Origin: Ruminococcaceae bacterium UBA3215
Lineage (GTDB): Bacteria; Bacillota; Clostridia; Oscillospirales; Ruminococcaceae
NCBI GenBank assembly: GCA_002363155.1
Contig: DEWH01000013.1
Coordinates: forward strand, 1 to 23,308
Direction of reading: 5' to 3'
Length of the DNA: 23,308 nt
The translations under genes were made by a program, and so were the position numbers. Below, piece by piece: positions 1 to 6,956 of this stretch. The notes below the pieces were generated by a model. The model did no database searches. It was not told the origin of the DNA and saw only the letters and a list, made by a program, of their open reading frames with translations. Every line of letters begins with the position of its first letter. The first letter of the stretch is position 1.

Positions 1-64
1 GCCCCCTTTTTTAAAGGGGGCTGGCGGGTCCGGGCGGCGCCCGGGTCTCGAGCGGAGCGGCTTC
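1..64 (+). repeat. GC-rich triple-hairpin dispersed repeat, copy 1 (cut by window edge)
   Basis: This is the first of three related copies (others at 6957-7055 and 14160-14259). It shows a GCCCCCTTT/AAAGGGGGC hairpin, then a CCGGGCG/CGCCCGG hairpin, then the shared tail gagcggagcggcttc. The stems differ from those of the other copies but stay paired. The left part of the element probably lies outside the window. Unlike the other copies, the flank at 65 onward is a promoter region and not the end of a gene. Confidence 0.75.
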
Positions 65-110
65 TTTGACAGCCTCTCCGGTTTTTCGATGAGTTTTTTT
101 CAAAAAAGTA

Positions 111-139
111 TTGACAAAACCGGAAAGGTATGCTATTAT
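111..139 (+). promoter_or_regulatory. Sigma-A promoter of the DUF2325-DUF3793-flavodoxin operon
   Basis: TTGACA at 111-116 and TATTAT at 134-139 are separated by exactly 17 bp. The palindrome at 148-163 overlaps the expected transcription start, which would suit repressor control. The resulting 5' leader of about 190 nt contains the AT-rich repeat at 255-310. Confidence 0.8.
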
Positions 140-147
140 TGATAAGG

Positions 148-163
148 GTTAGCAAGTGCTAAC
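148..163. promoter_or_regulatory. Palindromic operator candidate, site 1
   Basis: GTTAGCAAGTGCTAAC has 7-bp inverted arms around a 2-bp centre and lies 8 bp downstream of the -10 box. The reverse complement of the site at 738-753 matches it at 14 of 16 positions, so the same regulator probably binds both. The half-site resembles part of CIRCE (TTAGCACTC), but CIRCE has a 9-bp spacer between arms, which is absent here. A metal- or iron-responsive repressor is a guess based on the genes it controls. Confidence 0.55.
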
Positions 164-254
164 TTTAATGTCTAATACTAAATTCGTATCTATCAACAGA
201 TATAATGAAGTAATTTCGTCACGATTCAGATATGCGCGCAGAGCGCGCTCCACA

Positions 255-310
255 ATTGTGAATTGTGCATTGTGAATTGTGAATTCGTCTATATTTCGCC
301 AGAAATATAG
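255..310 (+). repeat. AT-rich repeat ending in a hairpin, copy A
   Basis: A tract built from attgtgaatt/attgtgcattg units (255-285) is followed by the hairpin CTATATTTC-gcca-GAAATATAG (289-310). An inverted copy ends the window at 23260-23308. Just upstream, at 234-248, is a separate GCGCGC-aga-GCGCGC hairpin. The element sits in the leader of the DUF2325 gene, about 30 nt before its start codon. It may be a small mobile (MITE-like) or RNA-level element; no coding capacity is visible. Confidence 0.65.
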
Positions 311-341
311 TATAAGCCCGTTATAATCAGAAGGAGTAGTA

Positions 342-626
342 ATGAGCGTAGTAGTTGTAGGCGGCAACGACCGAATGGCCGCAAAATATAAAGAAATATG
401 CGGAAACTTCAAGTGCAAGGCAAAAGTTTTCACTCAAATGCCTGCTGATTTCGAAAACAAGCTCGGTTCGCCCGATCTTGTGGTGCTTTTCACAAATACC
501 TGCTCCCATAAAATGGCGAACAAGGTCAACCAGAAAGCCGGAAAGCAGAGTTTCCGCGTCGCAAAGATACACAATGCAAGCGCAAATGCGCTTAAATCCG
601 TGCTTGAGCAGTATTGCACACAGTAA
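342..626 (+). CDS. DUF2325 family protein
   Basis: A 94-residue protein that I recognise as DUF2325 (PF10087). Its N-terminus, MSVVVVGGNDRM, is a short beta strand followed by a GG-N loop, as in nucleotide-binding Rossmann-like folds, and the family has no settled function. A cysteine pair is visible (C27, C32), and another Cys is in the LFTNTCSH segment. The start is chosen because AGAAGGAG precedes the ATG by 5-6 nt. It is the first gene of a three-gene cluster with DUF3793 and flavodoxin genes, which in Clostridia are, from memory, often seen near ferrous-iron (Feo) transport genes. A role in iron or redox physiology is therefore inferred from context, not shown by the sequence. Confidence 0.8.
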   Translation: MSVVVVGGNDRMAAKYKEICGNFKCKAKVFTQMPADFENKLGSPDLVVLFTNTCSHKMANKVNQKAGKQSFRVAKIHNASANALKSVLEQYCTQ

Positions 627-638
627 TGCTTTCTTCTC

Positions 639-657
639 CCGGATAATGTCCGGTTTT
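639..657 (+). terminator. Weak terminator or attenuator after the DUF2325 gene
   Basis: CCGGA-taatg-TCCGG followed by TTTT. The 5-bp stem and short T-run suggest partial termination at best, which could lower expression of the downstream DUF3793 and flavodoxin genes. Confidence 0.35.
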
Positions 658-669
658 ACCCTCCACCTT

Positions 670-707
670 TTTGCAGGCAGTCCCGGTTTGCCGGAGCTGT
701 CTGCAAA
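670..707 (+). other. Long hairpin in the leader of the DUF3793 gene
   Basis: Outer arms 670-680 and 697-707 pair over 11 bp with one G-T wobble, and an inner CCGG/CCGG stem (683-686 with 691-694) has a TTTG loop. No T-run follows, so it is not a simple terminator. It lies between the weak terminator at 639-657 and the second palindrome at 738-753, and could stabilise a processed transcript. Confidence 0.5.
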
Positions 708-737
708 CCTTTCCAAACCGGAGAAATATGCGCGCAG

Positions 738-753
738 GTAAGCGCTTGCTAAC
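738..753. promoter_or_regulatory. Palindromic operator candidate, site 2
   Basis: GTAAGCGCTTGCTAAC is a slightly imperfect palindrome. Read on the minus strand it matches the site at 148-163 at 14 of 16 bases. It lies 65-80 nt before the DUF3793 start codon, which suggests a second regulated promoter there, although I could not identify convincing -35 and -10 boxes. Confidence 0.5.
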
Positions 754-817
754 TAATATAAACGCAATACGGGCGCATAATAATGCCGAAAATAATCAAA
801 GAAAGGCAGACTGCAAT

Positions 818-1390
818 ATGTCTGAAAAAGAATACACAAGCTTCAACAAGCGGCTTGCATTCCATACCGCGCCGACGCTGCTCGGAATAAAGTGCGCAAG
901 CCTTATGTCACTGCCGGCAGCAGAGTTCGAGCTTGAAACGCACCTGAATATATTCAACAGGCGTGCCGCACAGCGCGGACTTAAAATACGGCTGATATAC
1001 AACTGCGGGTGCAGGACGCTGATACTTGTTTACAGCGAAAAGAAGCTGCGCAAGCGGCTCACATCGCCGGACGCATCGGAGATACTTTCCCCGCTGGGCT
1101 ACGACGTCAACGGCAGCACCGAGCGAATGATAGACCGGCTCTCCGAACGTATCGGAGAAAGCAGCTCATTCCCGCATGAGATCGGGATATTCCTTGATTA
1201 TCCGCCGGAAGATGTGCGCGGATTCATCGAAAACCACGGCTGCAACTACAAGCTGTGCGGCTGCTGGAAAGTTTACGGCTCGGAGGAGCGCGCAAGGCGC
1301 ACATTCGAGAACTACGAAAGGTGCAGAAAATTTCTGTGCAATAAATTAAACGAGGGCGAGGATATCTACCAGGCTCTCAGAATATCATAA
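818..1390 (+). CDS. DUF3793 family protein
   Basis: A 190-residue soluble protein that I recognise as DUF3793 (PF12672), a Clostridia family without assigned biochemistry. It begins MSEKEYTSFNKRLAFHTAPT and contains a conserved central HEIGIFLDYPPEDVRGF motif (about residues 125-141), followed by a cysteine-containing stretch CNYKLCGCWKVYG typical of the family. The reading frame is open further upstream, but the ATG at 818 is chosen because the family starts there and a weak AGAAAGG lies 11 nt before it. The flavodoxin gene follows after 14 nt, so the two are almost certainly cotranscribed. Function is unknown. Association with flavodoxin and, in other genomes, Feo transport suggests iron limitation or redox metabolism (inference). 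Confidence 0.82.
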   Translation: MSEKEYTSFNKRLAFHTAPTLLGIKCASLMSLPAAEFELETHLNIFNRRAAQRGLKIRLIYNCGCRTLILVYSEKKLRKRLTSPDASEILSPLGYDVNGSTERMIDRLSERIGESSSFPHEIGIFLDYPPEDVRGFIENHGCNYKLCGCWKVYGSEERARRTFENYERCRKFLCNKLNEGEDIYQALRIS

Positions 1391-1404
1391 CAGGAGGACT
1401 ATTT

Positions 1405-1812
1405 ATGTCAGCAGCAGTAATCTATTGGAGCGGAACAGGCAATACAGAAGCTATGGCTAAGGCAGTAGCGGAGGGCGCAGGAGTTGAGGCAGTCGCAGTC
1501 TCCGACTTCTCCGGAAACGCGGCGGATTTTGACGCTCTCGGTCTCGGAAGCCCCGCTATGGGCGACGAGGTTATCGAGGAAAGCGAATTTGAGCCTTTCT
1601 TCGCAGGTATCGAGGACAAGATAAGCGGCAAGAAGATCGCACTTTTCGGTTCGTATGACTGGGGCGACGGTCAGTGGATGAGAACATGGGAGGAGCGCGT
1701 TAAGGCGGCAGGAGCCGTTCTCGTCAACGATGCCGGTATCATATCAAACCTTGAACCTTCGGACGATATCCTCGCACAGTGCAAAGAACTCGGCAAGAAG
1801 CTCGCAGAATAA
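1405..1812 (+). CDS. Flavodoxin, short-chain
   Basis: A 135-residue flavodoxin, a cytoplasmic FMN-binding low-potential electron carrier that can replace ferredoxin when iron is scarce. The phosphate-binding loop is visible as YWSGTGNTEAMAKAV near the N-terminus. FMN-flanking loops follow around GLGSPAMGDEVIE (residues about 48-60) and LFGSYDWGDGQWM (about 81-93), where the aromatic residues would stack on the isoalloxazine ring. Length and the lack of an inserted loop fit the short-chain class. An AGGAGG box precedes the ATG by 8 nt. It is the last gene of the operon, followed by a good terminator. Its physiological partner cannot be told from the sequence. Confidence 0.93.
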   Translation: MSAAVIYWSGTGNTEAMAKAVAEGAGVEAVAVSDFSGNAADFDALGLGSPAMGDEVIEESEFEPFFAGIEDKISGKKIALFGSYDWGDGQWMRTWEERVKAAGAVLVNDAGIISNLEPSDDILAQCKELGKKLAE

Positions 1813-1837
1813 CCGTTTCAGCCGGCATATAAAGTTT

Positions 1838-1872
1838 ACCCGCTCCGTGTTTTTCCCGGAGCGGGTTCTTTA
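1838..1872 (+). terminator. Intrinsic terminator after flavodoxin
   Basis: ACCCGCTCCG (1838-1847) pairs perfectly with CGGAGCGGGT (1857-1866) and is followed by TCTTTA. It closes the DUF2325-DUF3793-flavodoxin unit just before the ileS promoter. Confidence 0.8.
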
Positions 1873-1891
1873 TAAAATAGGCGTAAAACAC

Positions 1892-1920
1892 TTGACAATC
1901 CGTTTTCTGTGTGATATAAT
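1892..1920 (+). promoter_or_regulatory. Sigma-A promoter of the T-box/ileS operon
   Basis: Perfect consensus TTGACA (1892-1897) and TATAAT (1915-1920) with a 17-bp spacer. Such a strong promoter fits control by premature termination in the T-box leader. Confidence 0.92.
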
Positions 1921-1926
1921 GATAGG

Positions 1927-2168
1927 CAATCAGCAAAGGCTGTGACGGAAACAGTAAGTCTTACGCGAAAGATACAGCGAGCCGCGGACGGTGCAAGCGC
2001 GGCACAAGTAACGTCTGACCGAATATCATTCCCGAGCCGCGGCGACCAAACCTGCGGGGAGTAATTGCCGACGCATCTCCTGCGTTATCGGAGGGTGGGT
2101 GATGGCCCATACGAAACAGGTGGTACAGCAGATTTTAAGGTCTGTCCTATTTCGGGACAGACTTTTTT
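1927..2168 (+). promoter_or_regulatory. Isoleucine-specific T-box riboswitch
   Basis: A leader of about 240 nt has the layout of a T-box. Stem I starts near gctgtgacggaaacagtaag, a specifier loop follows with ATC (isoleucine) at 2025-2027 within gaatATCatt, and the conserved T-box core reads caggtggtacagca at 2117-2130. The TGGT at 2121-2124 can pair with the ACCA-type 3' end of uncharged tRNA. The core ends in a terminator at 2140-2168. In the known mechanism, uncharged tRNA-Ile stabilises the antiterminator and permits expression of the downstream genes. The downstream ileS gene agrees with the specifier. Confidence 0.93.
2140..2168 (+). terminator. T-box conditional terminator
   Basis: GTCTGTCC (2140-2147) pairs with GGACAGAC (2155-2162), followed by six T. 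It is the terminator alternative to the antiterminator formed by the T-box core just upstream. Confidence 0.92.
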
Positions 2169-2187
2169 GTTTTCGGAGGAGCGAAAA

Positions 2188-2556
2188 ATGGAGATAAAGG
2201 CTCTGCCCTACGATCTGACAGTATGCAAGGTCAGCTCTTTCAGCGATATAGATGCCGGCGCGGAATTCTTTTTCACGGGAAAGACAGATGAGGAGATATC
2301 CCTCGTATGCGCGACCGCCGATGTTCCGCCGGTTACCGCGGAAAGAGATGACGGCTGGAAAGCGTTCAGAATAGAGGGCAAACTCGACTTCTCGCTTACC
2401 GGGATCCTTTCGCGGATATCGGGAATACTTGCGGACAGCAGGATAGGGATTTTCGCAGTCTCGACATACAACACGGATTACGTTCTCGTAAAGAAGGAGA
2501 ACTTCGGCAGAGCGCTGGAAGTTCTCGGAAAAAACGGTTATACTATATTACAGTAA
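2188..2556 (+). CDS. ACT-domain protein (COG3603/CASTOR-like)
   Basis: A 122-residue cytoplasmic protein of two tandem ACT-like halves. The C-terminal half, around FSLTGILSRISGILADSRIG and FAVSTYNTDYVLVKKENFG, has the classic ACT pattern of hydrophobic strand, G-I-L helix and small-molecule interface. Proteins of this type (COG3603) resemble the amino-acid sensors related to eukaryotic CASTOR. The ATG at 2188 is chosen over upstream alternatives inside the T-box because GGAGGA lies 7 nt before it and the upstream codons overlap the riboswitch. It is the first gene after the T-box and lies 30 nt before ileS, so it is induced when tRNA-Ile is uncharged. Binding of isoleucine or another branched-chain amino acid is an inference; the ligand is unknown. 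Confidence 0.85.
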   Translation: MEIKALPYDLTVCKVSSFSDIDAGAEFFFTGKTDEEISLVCATADVPPVTAERDDGWKAFRIEGKLDFSLTGILSRISGILADSRIGIFAVSTYNTDYVLVKKENFGRALEVLGKNGYTILQ

Positions 2557-2586
2557 TAATAAATAATAATAATACGGAGGTAAAAA

Positions 2587-5500
2587 ATGTACAAGAAAGT
2601 CGAAAGCGATCTGAATTTCGTCCAGCGCGAAAAGCAGACAAAACAGTTCTGGAAAGATCACCATATCTTCGAGAAGAGCATAGACATGCGCTCAAAGGCA
2701 CAGTCCTATGTGTTCTACGACGGTCCTCCGACCGCAAACGGCAAGCCCCATATCGGTCATGTTCTCACCCGTACTATTAAGGATATGATACCGCGCTACC
2801 GTACAATGAAAGGCTATATGGTGCCGAGAAAGGCAGGCTGGGATACCCACGGACTGCCCGTTGAACTTGAAGTAGAGAAGATGCTCGGCATAGACGGCAA
2901 GGATCAGATCGAGAAGTACGGTCTTGAGCCGTTCATAAACAAGTGCAAGGAATCCGTATGGAAGTACAAGAGTATGTGGGAGGACTTCTCCGAGACTGTC
3001 GGCTTCTGGGCTGATATGGAGAACCCCTATGTTACCTATCACAACGACTTCATCGAATCCGAATGGTGGGCTCTCAAAGAGATCTACAACAAGAACCTGC
3101 TCTATAAGGGATTCAAGATCGTTCCCTACTGCCCTCGCTGCGGAACTCCGCTCTCTTCCCACGAAGTTGCACAGGGCTATAAGACAGTCAAGGAGCGCTC
3201 TGCGATCGTGCGCTTCAAAATAAAGGACAGAGACAACGAATACTTCCTCGCATGGACGACAACGCCGTGGACACTTCCGTCCAACGTCGCACTGTGCGTG
3301 AACCCGGACGATAAGTACTGCAAGGTAAAGGCTGCCGACGGTTACACATACATCATGGCGGAAGCTCTGCTGGATACAGTCCTCGGAAAGCTCGGTGAAG
3401 AGGGCAAGCCCGCTTATGAAGTGCTTGAAAGCTATGTCGGCAAAGATCTCGAAGGCATCGGCTATGAGCCGCTTATGCAGTGTACTGCCGACGCTGCGGC
3501 AAAGACAGGCAAGAAGGGTCACTACATCGTATGCGACAACTACGTTACCATGTCCGACGGTACAGGTATCGTTCATATCGCTCCCGCGTTCGGCGAGGAC
3601 GATAACCGCGTCGGCAGAAACTACGATCTCCCGTTCGTACAGCTCGTTGACGCAAAGGGCTGCATGACAGAAGACACGCCTTATGCCGGTCTTTTCGTAA
3701 AGGACGCTGACCCGAAGGTACTGGTTGACCTCGACAAGGACGGAAAGCTCTTCGATGCACCGAAATTCGAGCATGAATATCCTCACTGCTGGAGATGCAG
3801 CTCCCCGCTGATCTACTACGCAAGAGAGACTTGGTTCATCAAGATGACCGCTATGCGCGACAGGCTTATCGCCAACAACGACAAGGTAAACTGGATCCCG
3901 GAGAGCATAGGCAAGGGAAGATTCGGAGACTGGCTCAAGAACATTCAGGACTGGGGCATTTCAAGAAACCGTTACTGGGGTACGCCTCTCAATATCTGGG
4001 AGTGCGAATGCGGCAACAGACACAGCATCGGCTCTATCGCGGAGCTGAAAGAGATGTCGGACAACTGCCCTGACAACATCGAACTGCACAGACCTTATAT
4101 AGATGACGTAACGATAAAATGCCCGAAGTGCGGCAAGCAGATGAAGCGCGTTCCGGAAGTTATCGACTGCTGGTTCGACTCCGGTTCTATGCCGTTTGCA
4201 CAGCACCACTATCCTTTTGAGAACAAGGAGCTCTTTGAGCAGCAGTTCCCTGCGGACTTCATCTCGGAAGCTGTCGATCAGACAAGAGGCTGGTTCTATT
4301 CACTGCTTGCGATATCCACGCTGCTGTTTGACCGCGAGCCTTTCAGAAATGTAATAGTTCTCGGACTTGTGCAGGACGAGAACGGACAGAAAATGTCCAA
4401 GTCCAAGGGCAACGCGGTGGATCCGTTCGATGCACTTGAGAAGCTCGGCGCGGACGCTATACGCTGGTATTTCTATACCAACTCCCAGCCGTGGCTCCCG
4501 AACAAGTTCCACGACAAGGTAGTTATCGAGGGACAGAGAAAGTTCATGGGAACACTCTGGAACACCTACGCGTTCTATATCATGTACGCCGATATCATCG
4601 GATTTGATCCGACAAAGTACACTCTTGACGTGAGCAAGCTGCCTGTAATGGACAAGTGGCTGCTGTCGAGAATGAACACGATGATAAAGAATACCGACGA
4701 CAACCTTGCAAACTACCGCATACCGGAAGCTGCAAAGGCTATGCAGGACTTCGTTGACGAGCTGTCCAACTGGTATGTCCGCAGAAGCCGTGAGCGTTTC
4801 TGGTCACCGGAACTTACGGAGGACACCGTGAACGCGTATATGACGCTGTACACGGCTATCGTGAATGTCTGCAAGTGCGCTGCGCCTATGGTTCCGTTCA
4901 TTACAGAGGAGATATATCAGAACATCGTTCTGAGCGTTGACAAGAACGCACCGGAGAGCATTCATCTCTGCGACTACCCGAAGTACGACGAAGCGCTGAT
5001 CGATGCAGATCTCGAAAAGAAGATGGGCGAAGTCCTCGACATTGTTGTTCTCGGACGTTCGGCAAGAAATGCTTCCAACCGCAAGAACCGCCAGCCCCTC
5101 AGCACAATGTATGTAAAGGCTGACACGAAGCTCGATGTATTCTTCACTGATATAATAAGAGATGAGCTGAACGTAAAGAACGTGGTATTCACAGATGATA
5201 TGGCAGGCTTTGCGTCCTACAACTTCAAGCCCCAGCTCAAGACACTCGGACCGAAATACGGAAAGAACCTGGGCGAGATAAAGGCCGCACTTGCAGAAAT
5301 ATCCGCAGGCAAGAGCGGTGAAGCTATGGCAGAACTCAACAGCACAGGCGTTATGAAGCTGAATATCTCTATCGGCGAGATCGAACTGACAAAGGACGAT
5401 CTGCTCATCGAAGCACAGCAGAAGGAAGATTTCTGCACCGTATTTGACGGCGGTGTTACGGTAGCACTTGATACCGCGCTCACTCCCGAGCTTATCGAGG

Positions 5501-5745
5501 AAGGCTTCGTCCGCGAGATCGTAAGCAAGATCCAGAATATGCGTAAGGACAGCGGTTTTGAGGTAATGGATCACATCAACGTAAAGCTTGCGGGAAATGC
5601 AAAGCTCATTGAGATCGTGAACAAGAACTCCGCATCTATCGCAGGAGATGTTCTCGCCGACAGCATCACCGAAGGCGAGTTCGCTAACTCCAAGGAGTGG
5701 AACATCAACGGCGAAGATGTAAAGATCGGCGTCGAGAGAGTGTAA
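2587..5745 (+). CDS. ileS: Isoleucyl-tRNA synthetase, type 2 (eukaryote-like)
   Basis: Class I aminoacyl-tRNA synthetase that charges tRNA-Ile with isoleucine. The HIGH signature is at residues 55-58 (GPPTANGKPHIGHV) and KMSKS at 602-606. Between them lies the CP1 editing domain, with the conserved GTGIVHIAPAFGEDD segment near residues 322-336. Several cysteine pairs are visible (PYCPRCGTPL, CWRCSSP, ECECGNR, CPKCGKQ). At 1052 residues, and with PTANGKPHIGH in place of the usual PYANGxxHIGHA, it belongs to the long type 2 family shared with eukaryotes, not the roughly 930-residue bacterial type 1 enzyme. Some type 2 enzymes resist mupirocin; resistance here is not shown. CGGAGG precedes the ATG by 6 nt. 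It is controlled by the upstream isoleucine T-box. Confidence 0.97.
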   Translation: MYKKVESDLNFVQREKQTKQFWKDHHIFEKSIDMRSKAQSYVFYDGPPTANGKPHIGHVLTRTIKDMIPRYRTMKGYMVPRKAGWDTHGLPVELEVEKMLGIDGKDQIEKYGLEPFINKCKESVWKYKSMWEDFSETVGFWADMENPYVTYHNDFIESEWWALKEIYNKNLLYKGFKIVPYCPRCGTPLSSHEVAQGYKTVKERSAIVRFKIKDRDNEYFLAWTTTPWTLPSNVALCVNPDDKYCKVKAADGYTYIMAEALLDTVLGKLGEEGKPAYEVLESYVGKDLEGIGYEPLMQCTADAAAKTGKKGHYIVCDNYVTMSDGTGIVHIAPAFGEDDNRVGRNYDLPFVQLVDAKGCMTEDTPYAGLFVKDADPKVLVDLDKDGKLFDAPKFEHEYPHCWRCSSPLIYYARETWFIKMTAMRDRLIANNDKVNWIPESIGKGRFGDWLKNIQDWGISRNRYWGTPLNIWECECGNRHSIGSIAELKEMSDNCPDNIELHRPYIDDVTIKCPKCGKQMKRVPEVIDCWFDSGSMPFAQHHYPFENKELFEQQFPADFISEAVDQTRGWFYSLLAISTLLFDREPFRNVIVLGLVQDENGQKMSKSKGNAVDPFDALEKLGADAIRWYFYTNSQPWLPNKFHDKVVIEGQRKFMGTLWNTYAFYIMYADIIGFDPTKYTLDVSKLPVMDKWLLSRMNTMIKNTDDNLANYRIPEAAKAMQDFVDELSNWYVRRSRERFWSPELTEDTVNAYMTLYTAIVNVCKCAAPMVPFITEEIYQNIVLSVDKNAPESIHLCDYPKYDEALIDADLEKKMGEVLDIVVLGRSARNASNRKNRQPLSTMYVKADTKLDVFFTDIIRDELNVKNVVFTDDMAGFASYNFKPQLKTLGPKYGKNLGEIKAALAEISAGKSGEAMAELNSTGVMKLNISIGEIELTKDDLLIEAQQKEDFCTVFDGGVTVALDTALTPELIEEGFVREIVSKIQNMRKDSGFEVMDHINVKLAGNAKLIEIVNKNSASIAGDVLADSITEGEFANSKEWNINGEDVKIGVERV

Positions 5746-5764
5746 GAGACTTTTAAGAAGTCTC
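5746..5764 (+). terminator. Possible terminator hairpin after ileS
   Basis: GAGACTT-ttaag-AAGTCTC starts one base after the ileS stop codon. There is no T-run on the plus strand, so termination would be weak. It may instead protect the 3' end. Confidence 0.35.
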
Positions 5765-5782
5765 AAAACTCTTCCAAAACAC

Positions 5783-5810
5783 TTGCAATTTTAACGAAAA
5801 GTGGTATAAT
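5783..5810 (+). promoter_or_regulatory. Promoter of the phosphotransacetylase gene
   Basis: TTGCAA (5783-5788) and TATAAT (5805-5810) with a 16-bp spacer, plus an extended -10 TGG directly before TATAAT. It lies 36 nt before the start codon. Confidence 0.8.
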
Positions 5811-5846
5811 ATAAGGTAGATTTTAACAAACGGAGGTTTATCAAAT

Positions 5847-6863
5847 ATGGCAATGTTTGACAAGCTGCTTGCAAACCTTAAAGCAAGCAAAAAGACTATC
5901 GTGTTCACAGAGGGTACTGACGCGCGTATCCTTTCCGCTGCAGAAAGACTTCTGAAAGAGGATCTTATGGGTGTTATACTCTGCGGCAATCCCGATGAGG
6001 TCAAGAAGGCTGCCGCTGACGGAGGATTCGATGTTTCCGCAGCCACAGTCATCGATCCGCTGAACTATGACGACTTTGAGGAAATGGTAAAGACTATGGC
6101 AGAGCTCCGCAAGGGCAAGATGACCGAGGACGAATGCCGCAGCTTCCTCAAGAAGTCCAACTACTTCGGAACTATGCTCGTTAAAATGGGCAAGGCAGAC
6201 GCTCTTCTCGGCGGCGCTACCTACTCCACAGCAGACACAGTCCGCCCCGCTCTCCAGATCGTAAAAACAAAGAAGGGCGCAAGCCTTGTAAGCTCTTCGT
6301 TCATTCTGTTCCGCGAAAAGGACGGCAAGGAAGAGACTATCGCTATGGGCGACTGCGCTATAAACCTCAGCTACTCGGACAAGCTCGACAAGGAAGGCAA
6401 CGTTGTTCAGACTGCCGCACAGCAGCTCGCTGAAGTAGCAGTAGAAACAGCCCGTACCGCTGCATTCTTCGGCATTGATCCCAAGGTCGCAGTCCTCAGC
6501 TTCTCCACATACGGCTCCGGCAAGGGCGGTACAGTTCAGCTCAGCCACGATGCAGTTATAGAAGCACGCAAGATCGATCCCAATCTCGTTATCGACGGCG
6601 AGTTCCAGTTCGATGCTGCTGTTTCCGCAGAAGTCGCAAAGACCAAGTGCCCGGATTCCAAGGTTGCAGGACAGGCTAACACCTTCATCTTCCCGCTTAT
6701 CGAAGCCGGCAACATCGGCTACAAGATCGCACAGCGTCTCGGCGGATATGAAGCTTACGGTCCTATTCTCCAGGGTCTCAATGCTCCTATCAACGATCTC
6801 TCCCGCGGCTGCAACGCAGAGGAAGTTTACAAAATGGCTATAATCACAGCAGGTATGGCTTGA
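5847..6863 (+). CDS. pta: Phosphate acetyltransferase (phosphotransacetylase)
   Basis: A 338-residue enzyme that interconverts acetyl-CoA plus phosphate and acetyl phosphate plus CoA, the first step of acetate fermentation. The length fits the single-domain Pta/EutD class. Family hallmarks are ADALLGGATYSTADTVRPAL (about residues 119-138), the LVSSSFIL strand, the AVLSFSTYGSGKGG loop, DGEFQFDAA near residue 251, and the C-terminal region AYGPILQGLNAPINDLSRGC, which matches the phosphate and CoA site of characterised enzymes. An ACGGAGG box precedes the start. An alternative start five bases later in sequence (second Met) is possible but lacks better spacing. It has its own promoter and terminator. 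No acetate kinase gene adjoins it in this window, so ackA must be elsewhere. Confidence 0.96.
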   Translation: MAMFDKLLANLKASKKTIVFTEGTDARILSAAERLLKEDLMGVILCGNPDEVKKAAADGGFDVSAATVIDPLNYDDFEEMVKTMAELRKGKMTEDECRSFLKKSNYFGTMLVKMGKADALLGGATYSTADTVRPALQIVKTKKGASLVSSSFILFREKDGKEETIAMGDCAINLSYSDKLDKEGNVVQTAAQQLAEVAVETARTAAFFGIDPKVAVLSFSTYGSGKGGTVQLSHDAVIEARKIDPNLVIDGEFQFDAAVSAEVAKTKCPDSKVAGQANTFIFPLIEAGNIGYKIAQRLGGYEAYGPILQGLNAPINDLSRGCNAEEVYKMAIITAGMA

Positions 6864-6889
6864 TCGCAGAAAGCATAATATAACAAATA

Positions 6890-6926
6890 ACGCCATAGCG
6901 TTTGAAACGCTATGGCGTATTGCTTT
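6890..6926 (+). terminator. Strong hairpin terminator after pta
   Basis: ACGCCATAGCGTTT pairs perfectly with AAACGCTATGGCGT (6890-6918), followed by an imperfect T-rich stretch attgcttt. The near-perfect palindrome could act in both directions, between pta and the convergent YabE-like gene. Confidence 0.75.
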
Positions 6927-6956
6927 ATAAAGAAACTATATCTTCCTGTTTACAAA

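Noticed and set aside
148..163. CIRCE (HrcA) element
   Set aside because: The half-site TTAGCA is similar, but CIRCE has GAGTGCTAA arms separated by 9 bp, whereas these arms are 2 bp apart and no heat-shock gene follows.
251..290. CRISPR-like repeat array
   Set aside because: The short attgtgaatt units are contiguous without spacers and no cas genes are present.
149..433. Minus-strand open frame across the leader repeat at the left end
   Set aside because: It runs through the AT-rich repeat and hairpin and overlaps the DUF2325 gene; no ribosome site and low-complexity translation.
1927..2168. Cobalamin or other metabolite riboswitch
   Set aside because: The GGTGGTAC core next to a terminator, the ATC specifier and the downstream ileS gene fit a T-box; cobalamin-type conserved blocks are absent.
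2692..3786. Long minus-strand open frame inside ileS
   Set aside because: It lies wholly within the ileS coding region, whose motifs are unmistakable; the opposite frame is open because of codon bias.
5841..6896. Long open frame on the minus strand opposite pta (about 350 codons)
   Set aside because: It is the mirror of the pta coding frame, has no ribosome site, and its translation is Cys- and Val-rich without any family pattern.
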